Shown here: piece by piece, positions 55,112-64,000 of the stretch
How the letters are laid out: every line of letters starts with the position of its first letter
Numbering within the stretch: the first letter of the stretch is position 1
Assembly: GCA_947039955.1 (NCBI GenBank)
Contig: CAMRAC010000002.1
Coordinates: 62,001 to 126,000, forward strand
Source: an uncultured Mycoplasma sp.
GTDB lineage: Bacteria; Bacillota_I; Bacilli_A; Mycoplasmatales; Metamycoplasmataceae
DNA length: 64,000 bases
Direction: 5' to 3'
Notes under the pieces: generated by a model
What the model saw: only the letters and a program-made list of their open reading frames with translations
Database searches by the model: none
What the model was told of the DNA's origin: nothing
Program-made: the position numbers and the translations under genes

Positions 55112-56233
55112 ATGTTTAACAAAAAAGAAGTAAAAAATGTCAAAAAAGATTACGTTGCGAATACGGTAATTATATATTTTTCGGATACTGAATTAGGTAA
55201 TTTTGAATCTATTCATAAATCAATTAGAGCTAATACTAAGTTTTTCAAAATTGGAATGGAAAAAAGTTACTTACCCGCAAGAGATGAAAAGAATAAATTT
55301 GAAGAAACATTTTTATCATGGGCTTCACCAAAGTTAGATGAAAAAATTCTTCCTGCTCCAACATTTTTTCAAAATAATATTGAAAAAATTAAAGACATTT
55401 TATCTAATGCAGATTTAGCAATCATTTTGTACAAGTCTCAAGATTCAGCTATGCTTTCATATGTTATTGAATTAGCGTATATATTGAATCGTTATGATGT
55501 ATTTTCTTTCCACTGTGTAGTTGAAAACTTTATTACTTCTAATTCAGAAGATAAAATTTATAATAGATTGAAAAAAGAAGCGTTGAAATTCTCTCAACCT
55601 TTTATTCCAATTGCTGAATCAACAATCATTGAAGCTTATGAAGAAGCGAGTTTAGTTAATAGGAAACACTTTATCTCAAGATTTGTATTAGACTTGATAG
55701 AATCATTTGTTGTGCCATTTGTGGAACCTGATTTAAATCCAAATCACTTCTCGTTAATTAAATCTTTATTTTATGCTGACAAAAAGAATTTTGCAAACAA
55801 CATTATTCCAACTATTGGAATTTCAAGTTCGAAAATAGATTGATTAGATCTATCGATTGTTCAAGCTCTATCTAACCCAATTTTCCATGGTTCATTCGAA
55901 GCTTCAAAAACATTCATAGTTACAATTAAAACTCCTTACATCACTAAGAAAATGATTGAAAGAATTAAATACATTTTAACTTCAATTATTGGTGAAGATA
56001 AAGAATTTATCATTTGTAAATATATTGGTGAATTTGATATTGATGTATATAGTCAAATTACTATTCTAGCTTTAAATGTTGATAAATCAAAAATGATTTT
56101 AGAATCTGAAGACATTGAATCACATATTAAAAATATATTATCTCAAGTTCAGGAGTCTAAAAAATTATTCCGTGATGAATTAACAAGAACATTAATCTTG
56201 GAAAATCCTCAAGAAAAAATTAAACAAAATTAA
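55112..56233 (+). CDS. divergent FtsZ-like protein lacking GTPase motifs (373 aa)
   Basis: Segment-by-segment FtsZ correspondence: KIGMEKSYLPARDEKNKFEE, NADLAIILYKSQDSAMLSYVIELAY, PFIPIAESTIIEAYEEASLVNRKHFISRFVLDLIESFVVPF, VQALSNPIFHGSFEASKTFIVTI; merged across TGA. Confidence 0.7.
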
Positions 56234-56245
56234 TTGAATAATATT

Positions 56246-56271
56246 AATCTCTAATTAAAGAGATTTTTTTA
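56246..56271 (+). terminator. intrinsic terminator after the FtsZ-like gene
   Basis: AATCTCT-aattaa-AGAGATT-TTTTT. Confidence 0.8.
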
Positions 56272-56325
56272 TGCAATATTTTAAGAAACTAGCAAAACTT
56301 AATTATTTTTATTTTGTAAAATATA

Positions 56326-58155
56326 CTATGATATTTTTTTCAAGAAAGCAAATCTCTTTTTAGCTTTAGGATTTTTAGTGAACTTACATTCAGGGAAGTT
56401 ATTACATCCTATAAACTCTTCACCTTTTCTAGAATTTTTATAGATTAATTGACCTTTATCTTCAGGACAAATTTCTCCAACTAGTTTTGGTATTAAAATA
56501 GTTTTCTCTAAAGTTAACTCTGCACTTTTATAAGATTCATTAAATCTATTTCAGAATTGTTCCATTGTAAACTTATAATCAATTTTACCTTCTGCTATTA
56601 AATCAAGGTCAGCTTCAACACGAGCAGTGTACCCTTCGGTAATTTCATTTGGGAAACCATCAATTAACTTGATAATAACTTGTTCTCCAAATTCGGTAGC
56701 CCTTAAAGCCTTACCTTCTTTTTCTACAAATTGACGATCTACTATCTTGCTAATTGTTGCAGCAAAAGTAGACGGTCTACCAACTTTAATTTCATCTAGT
56801 TTTTGAATTAAAGATCCATCATTATATCTTGCAGGTGGTTTTGTTTCATTTGCAATGTTGATGTATTCTTTAACATCAATCATTTGACCTTTTTCATATT
56901 TAGGTAATTCTTTTGAATTTTCATACCCTTTAAGCCTTAGATATCCATCAAAAATAACCTTTGAAGAAGATAGTTTAAACATGTGTCCACTATTTTGAAG
57001 GTTGTACCTTAAAATCTCTCTCTTGGGAACGGTCATTATCGCTTGCATTGTTGTATAGTAGATTAATGAGTATATTTTGTTCTCAGAAGACGATAGAGAA
57101 TACTTAGCGCTTGCTTTTTGGGGTGTTAAACCAATATCGGTAGGTCTAATTGCTTCGTGGGCATCTTGATCCCCTGCAATACCTTTAATAGTTTTCGAAA
57201 CATACTCTGGACCAAAAGTCTTTTCTATGTATGATTGAGCACCTAATAAGAATGGAAGAGATAATCTTGTTGAATCTGTACGAGGATAAGAAATAAGACC
57301 TCCGTCTCCAAACCCTTCATATAGTCTTTGTAAAGCTGATTGAGTAGCTTTTGATGACATATCTGCTTTTCTATATAGAATAGCTTGTTTTAAAGGTGTA
57401 ATGCTTGCGTCATTTTTTACTGTTGTAGTAATTTCTATCACTTCCAAAGGACCCTTTAGAGAATTATAAATTTCTTCAATATTTTCAGGGATAATTCATT
57501 TTTTATCCATATCTTTATTTTCAGGATTAAAATAAGAAGCGGTAATTTCTTCATTAATAACAGCGTCAATTAAATGGTATTTAAAAGGAATGAATGCTTT
57601 TATTTCATTTTCACGATCAACAACTAATTTAAGTGCTATTGATTGCACTCTACCTGCAGTGGGTGAAATTGGATAATTAGATAGTTTTGTTTTAATTAAG
57701 TTTGTTAGTTTAAATCCAATAATTCTATCAAGCATTCTTCTGGCTTTTTGAGCTTTAACTAAATCTTCATCAATAACAGTTGGATTTGCAATGGCATTTA
57801 AAACAGCCTCTTTAGTAATCTCGTTATATCTAATTCTTTTATATTTATCTTTAATATCTAAAAATTCAACTAAGTTATCACCAATAGCTTCACCTTCACG
57901 ATCTAAATCGGTTGCTATATAAACAATCTTTGCTTTTTTAGCGTGTTTTTTAAGTCTTTCAACAACATCTTTTTTTGTTGGTTCAATTAAATATTTAGGT
58001 TCTCAATTTTCAAAATCAATTCCCAATCTTCCTTCGCCTGAAGTTGACATTTTAACAATATGTCCGACAGAAGCTAAAACTTCATAGTCATCTCCAAGAT
58101 ATTTCTTAATTGTCTTTTCTTTATTGGGTGACTCCACGATAACTAAATAATTCAT
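56326..58155 (-). CDS. topA: DNA topoisomerase I
   Basis: [47 protein letters not shown]-terminal zinc-ribbon-like CNNFPECKF; merged across TGAs. Confidence 0.97.
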
Positions 58156-58198
58156 ATTAATAAATATACCATAAAAAAATATATAAAGAAAGCAAAGA

Positions 58199-58936
58199 TT
58201 ATTCTAAAATTGATAAATCGACATTATGGAAGACATCTTGAATATCTTCGTTATCTTCAAATCTTTCAAGTGTTGCCACGAATTGTTCTGTGTCTTCTTT
58301 TGAAAGTTTAATTTTTTCATGAGAAATATATGATACTTCAGCTGTATCAAAATTTTCAACTCCATTACTTTCCAAAGCTTCTTTTACAACATTTAAATTA
58401 TTTGGTTCTGTATACACCGTTAGGTATCCATCTTCAGTTTCAACATCAGAAGCGCCCGCATCAATTGCGATCATTGTTAAATCATCTTCATTTTTGTCAA
58501 CAAGGTCTAATTCTAAAATTCCATTTCTTTCAAAGTTATAAGGAATCGATCCCGCTTTTCCAATTGAACCATTTGCTTTCTTGAATAGAAATTGTACTTC
58601 AGAAGATACACGGTTATAATTATCTGATAAACATATAACTAACAAAATAATCCCATGCCTTAAATTTCCAGAATATATTATTTCTTTAAAGTTAGCTCCA
58701 GCTGATCCTGTACCAGATCCTTTTTCAATAGCCTTTTCAATATTTGCTTTTGGCATTGATTTTGCTTTGGCTTTATTAACTGCCAATCTTAGAGATGAAT
58801 TTGAATTAATGTCAGGTCCACCTAATGCAGCTGCAACCATTATTTCTTTTGAAAATTTAGCAAATATTTTAGATCTCATCGCATCTTGTGCTCCCTTACG
58901 ATGTTTGATGTTCGATCATTTTGAATGTCCTGCCAT
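58199..58936 (-). CDS. yebC: YebC/PmpR family transcriptional regulator
   Basis: [32 protein letters not shown], with W encoded by UGA upstream of track ORF start. Confidence 0.95.
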
Positions 58937-58989
58937 TTTATTCCCCTGCTTAATGTTATTTTTTTGATTAATTAAAATTTTAACACTTT

Positions 58990-60966
58990 TTAGACTTGTT
59001 TAATTAATTCTATCAATGCTTCCTCAAAAATCACTTCAACTCCTAGTTTATCTGCCTTTGTTTTTTTGCTTCCAAAATCACTTCCACATATTAAATAATT
59101 TGTTTTACTTGATATTGAAGACATGACTTGACCACCATTATCTTCAACAATTTGTTTCACTTTATCTCTATTGATATTAAACTTTCCTGTAATGACAAAA
59201 GATTTGTTGGCAAAAAAACCTTCACTTGAAATGGTTTTTGTTTTTTCTTCTGGATTAATTCCTAGAGAAATCATTTGTTGAATATCTTTGATGTTTTCTT
59301 GATCTGATTGAAAATTAATTAATGAACTTATAGTTATTGGTCCAATATCTTTTAGGTGCTCTAATGTTGAAAAATCAAAGTCTATAAAGTTAGATAGTTT
59401 TTTAATCTTTGATGAAATCAATTTACAATTACGATCTCCTAAGTGATTAATACCAATTGCAAATAAAGTTGAATTCAAACCATTTTGTTTAGAATTTTCA
59501 ATAGCCAACAAAAGGTTATTCAAAGACTTTTCTCCAATTCTATCTATAAGTTTTATTTGATCAACCTTATATTTTAAAGAATAAATATCCGGATACCTTT
59601 TAATGATTTTTAATTCATGAAATTTTCTAATTCAAGATTCTCCAAGTCCAGAAATATCCATCCCTTTTCTTGAAGTGAAGTGTATTATTTTTCTAATACT
59701 TATTTCTGGACATGATGCGTTTAAACAAAATTGATCTGTTCCCAATTCATTATCAATCAACTTATCATTACAATAATTACAAGTTAAAATCTTTTCCACT
59801 TTTTCTAAATTGTTTTTCTTATCAAGAGCAAAAACTTTGGGTATTATTTCACCTGCTTTTTTAACTAGTACATCATCTCCAACATTGATACCTAAGTTTT
59901 GAATATAGTTAAAATTATGTAAAGTAGCTGCAGAAACAATTGTGCCCTTTAATGCAACAGGTTCTAATTGAGCGTTATAAGTTACCATTCCAGTTCGCCC
60001 TATTGTGATTGTTATTCCAATCAATTTAGTAGAAACTAATTCATCACTAAACTTATATGCAATATTATATTTTGGAAACTTGGAAGTAAATCCTAATTTT
60101 TCATAATATGAAAAATTATTCAATTTAATAACAATTCCATCAGTTTCGAAATCCAAAGATTTACGATCTTTATCAAATTGAAAAATATACTCCATAATAT
60201 CTTTGATATTATCTGACAATAAATTTGTTCCAATTGTTCTGAATCCTTCTTTCTTTAAAAAGGATAAAGAATCACTAAAACTTTTTATTTGGTGTAATTC
60301 TGGAGATACTATTTCATATACAAAACAAGAAAGATTTCTTTTCTTAACAATTTTATTATCCAATTGTCTAAGTGTTCCGCTGGCCATGTTTCTAGGGTTT
60401 GAAAATTTTCCATCAAGTTTATTTATCTTTTCAAAACTTGATTTGGTTATGAAAACTTCTCCCCTTATTTCAATTTCATTTTGATAATTAATTGATGAAG
60501 GAATATCTTTTATAACATCCAAAATATTATCGGTAACATCTTCTCCTACATATCCATCACCTCTAGTAATGGCCTTTATTAATTTTCCATTTTTATATTG
60601 TAGAGCAATTGATAATCCATCTATTTTTGGCTCAACATAAAAAAATTCTTTTTCATCTAATGTTATTTTTAAAACGTTATTAATAAATTTTTCAACATCT
60701 TCTTTTGTGTATGCCTTATCTAAAGATAACATTTTTTTGTTGTGTGTAATTTTGTTAAATTTATTAATAATATTTGATCCAACTTTTTTTGTAGGAGAAT
60801 CACTTCTTAAGTATTCAGGATATTTAATTTCTAATTTTGATAAGTTTCTTAAGGTTGCATCATAAATTTGATCACTAATAGTAGGTGCATCATTTTCAAA
60901 ATATTCTTTATCTCATTTATTAATTTTCTCAATTAGTAAATCTATTTCTTTTTTTATTTCATTCAT
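58990..60966 (-). CDS. ligA: NAD-dependent DNA ligase LigA
   Basis: EPKIDGLSIALQYKNG KxDG motif; C4 zinc finger; helix-hairpin-helix and C-terminal BRCT; merged across TGAs. Confidence 0.97.
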
Positions 60967-60972
60967 ATTATT

Positions 60973-61848
60973 TTAGTTCAAACTTGTTGGCATATTTCGT
61001 CATCAATCAGGGATTGGAATAACTCCATGTAAAATTAAACTTATTGTAACAATTATTCCAACTAAAGATAAGAAAGATAAGATTGCAAAAGTTGTTGTTT
61101 TTCATTGTCTATATGAAACCCTTTTAGCATATGGGTCATATCCTCTAGTTTCCATGGCATTTGATAAATCATCTGCTTTTGCAAATGCAGATACAAATAA
61201 AGGAATTATTAAAACAATAGTTGCTTTTACTTTTGTTCTTACATTACCATTTGAAAAATCAACACCACGAGAAGCTTGAGCTTTTAAAATTCTTCCAGCT
61301 TCATCTAATAATGTAGGAATGAAACGTAGTGCTATTGTTATTATTTGTATAAATATATTGACAGGAATTTTGATTAACTTTAAAGGTGTGAAATAAAATT
61401 CAAGAGCTTTAGTTAGTAAGACAGGTTTTGTTGTTAGTGTCAAAATAGTCATTACTAATAAAATAGAATATATTCTTAATGTAATGTTCAATGTATCAAC
61501 AACAGTTTTTCAAGAAATTTGAATAGATCAAGATGGTTGGTCAACTCAAATTTTCATATCTCATTTTCACTCACTCTGTGGAGGTGCGTGATTAGTGAAA
61601 ATATTGATTATGAATATGAAAATACCAATTCATAAAGGCGTTAACATCATACCAATTAATTTCAATGGTTTTTTAGTTGAGATTATAAAAACGATCACCA
61701 AAGGTGTTAGTAGAATAAAAGAAGTAAAGAATGTTGAAGATAATAAAATTAAGAAAATAAAAGCTATTGAACCAAAAAGTTTAACTCTTGAGTCTAGTTG
61801 ATGTATGACTGAATTTGAGTGGACATAACGTCCAATGTTTATCTTCAT
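60973..61848 (-). CDS. ecfT: ECF transporter transmembrane subunit EcfT
   Basis: SVIHQLDSRVKL; ARG-type motifs QASRGVDF and AMETRGYDP; merged across TGAs. Confidence 0.94.
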
Positions 61849-61881
61849 AGTTTCTCGCTTTCTTTCCTTCTTTTGTTAATT

Positions 61882-62733
61882 TTATTTATCCATATATTTG
61901 TTTATTTGTTCTGCAAGTTGGTCAATTGTTTTTACTTTTTCAATAGGAACACCCTTTTTTCTTAATTCATTTGCAAAAGCTAATAATTTTGGAGGTTCTA
62001 AGGCTTTCTCTATTAAGAAGTCTGTGTCTTCTAATACATCTATCGTTGGACCGTCTTTTACTAATTTCCCATCACACAACATTAATGTTCTATTTGTATA
62101 TTCTAATACATTATCTAAATCATGTGTAACAATGATTATTGTTTTTCCATTTTCATGCATTTTTTTAAATAACTCTAAGATGTCTCTTGCACCTGCTGGA
62201 TCAAGACCTGCAGTTGGTTCATCGAATACTAAGAAGTCGGGCTTCATAGCCATTATTCCAGCTAGAGCAACTCTTCTTTTTTGTCCACCTGATAGCTGGA
62301 AAGGAGATTTTGATAAGTAATCTAGTGGCAATCCAACTTCTACAATTATTTCTTTAGCTATTTCTATAGCCTTGTCCTTAGGTACTCCCATAGTCATTGG
62401 TCCGAATATAATATCTTTTTCAATTGTTTCTTCGAATAATTGATATTCAGCAAATTGAAAAACAATTCCAATTTTTTTTCTAATATCTTTGATATTTTTA
62501 ATTTTGCGTCAAGATTTTTTAATTATCTTATCATCAATAACAATCTCTCCACTAGTGGGGATTAGTAAAGCATTCAAATGCTCAATGAAAGTGGTTTTAC
62601 CTGAACCAGTATGACCGATAACACCAATAAATTCCCCTTGATTTATTTCCGCAGAAATAGAATCAATTGCTTTAAATTTATCATTCATACCAGAAAGGAA
62701 TTCTTGGCTTATTTCTTTAATTATTATTTTCAT
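61882..62733 (-). CDS. ecfA2: ECF transporter ATPase EcfA2
   Basis: GHTGSGKTTFIEHLN, LSGGQKRRVALAGIMAMKPDFLVFDEPTAGLDP. Confidence 0.94.
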
Positions 62734-63521
62734 ATTTCACCTAATAATGTTTTTGAATTAAAAGTCGGTTTAATACCTTTTATTTTAGAAGATAATTTGT
62801 ATATAAAAGGAGAATCAATTTTAGCTATTTCAATAATTTCCTTATTTTTTAAAATAGTTTTCGGACTTCCTTCTGCTATAAGTTTACCTTTTGCAAAAAC
62901 TAAAAGATGATCAGCTTGGATTGCTTCATCCATATCGTGAGTAATTGAGATCAATGTCTTACTTCTAGTTTCTTGAATCTCTTTGATTAATTTTAAAATT
63001 TCCGTTTTACCTTTAGGGTCTAACATTGAAGTTACTTCATCAAAAATTATGATTTCAGGATTAAGAGCTAAAACAGAAGCAATGGCAACTTTTTGTTTTT
63101 GACCACCAGATAAAGTGTGCGGTTCTCTTTCTAGAAATTTACTCATTCCAACTTTTTCTGAATAAGTCAATATTCTTTCTTTTATTTCTTCTCTAGGCAC
63201 ACAATTGTTTTCCAATCCAAATGCAATATCATCTTCAACTGAAGAACCAATAAATTGATTATCAGGATTTTGAAAAATAATTCCAATTTTTTTTCTTATA
63301 TCTTTTATTGAATTGATTCTCATTTTAATACCATCAATTATTATTTCACCTTCAGTTGGTTTGTAAAGTCCGACCAAAAGTTTAGATAATGTAGATTTTC
63401 CACTACCATTGTGACCAAGAATTGCAATGTATTTTCCTTTAGGCATAACTAAATTAATGCCGTCTAAAGCATTTTCTTTTGATCCATCATATCTAAATTT
63501 AAGTTCTTTTATTTCAATCAT
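62730..63521 (-). CDS. ecfA1: ECF transporter ATPase EcfA1
   Basis: GHNGSGKSTLSKLLVGL, LSGGQKQKVAIASVLALNPEIIIFDEVTSMLDP; overlaps the start of ecfA2. Confidence 0.94.
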   Translation of the reverse strand: MIEIKELKFRYDGSKENALDGINLVMPKGKYIAILGHNGSGKSTLSKLLVGLYKPTEGEIIIDGIKMRINSIKDIRKKIGIIFQNPDNQFIGSSVEDDIAFGLENNCVPREEIKERILTYSEKVGMSKFLEREPHTLSGGQKQKVAIASVLALNPEIIIFDEVTSMLDPKGKTEILKLIKEIQETRSKTLISITHDMDEAIQADHLLVFAKGKLIAEGSPKTILKNKEIIEIAKIDSPFIYKLSSKIKGIKPTFNSKTLLGEI

Positions 63522-63894
63522 AATTTTAAATTATATATTATTAATTTTTTTAACATTAAAATATATCATAACTTAAGAAGTAAGGAATAATTATTTTTAA
63601 CTTTCATTAATCAATTTTATAAATTTATTTCACTTCAGTATATTTAAATAGATAAAAATAATTGACAATTTAATTAATTGGAATAGTGAATGTTGTAGAT
63701 ATTCCGTTATGTTATTGAAGAACCTATTACCAATAATTAATCTAATAAGTGCTATAAAAAAGCATAAATTCTAATAATTTTCAAAAGAATATAACAAAGT
63801 AACAATGTATAAATAGAACTATTTTCTTCATTGGTTATATATTTATCGGGAGTAGTATATTTATTATTGATTCTTCGTTTTGGATAAAAATATA

Positions 63895-64000
<106 letters not shown>

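Overview
AT-rich, gene-dense Mollicutes (Mycoplasma-type) chromosome segment. UGA must be read as Trp (genetic code 4): conserved proteins (PTS EIICBA, DnaA, YidC, DnaK, UvrA, LigA, TopA and others) are split in the supplied ORF track only at in-frame TGA, so I merged those fragments by frame. The window holds a dnaA/rpmH/rnpA/yidC origin-type region, a stress module (hrcA, grpE, dnaK with a degenerate CIRCE), an F1-like (non-canonical, 'X0') ATPase cluster that contains a cassette of lipoproteins and membrane-anchored proteins, an rpsF-ssb-rpsR / gdpP-rplI-dnaB block, uvrA-hprK-lgt-trxB, topA, yebC, ligA, an ECF transporter module and the end of upp. The most unusual items are: (1) a 373-aa protein that follows FtsZ over its whole length but has lost the GTP-binding and catalytic motifs; (2) a TIR-like domain protein missed by the ORF track because of UGA codons; (3) a 968-aa fusion of an active-site-less phosphohexomutase to an MprF/LPG-synthase-type membrane domain, next to dnaA; (4) an FKBP-like domain fused to GrpE; (5) lipoprotein genes placed inside the F1-like ATPase locus with their own promoters and terminator; (6) many genes with TATAAT 6-8 nt upstream of ATG and no Shine-Dalgarno, suggesting leaderless mRNAs. 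All homology statements come from reading motifs by eye; no searches were run.
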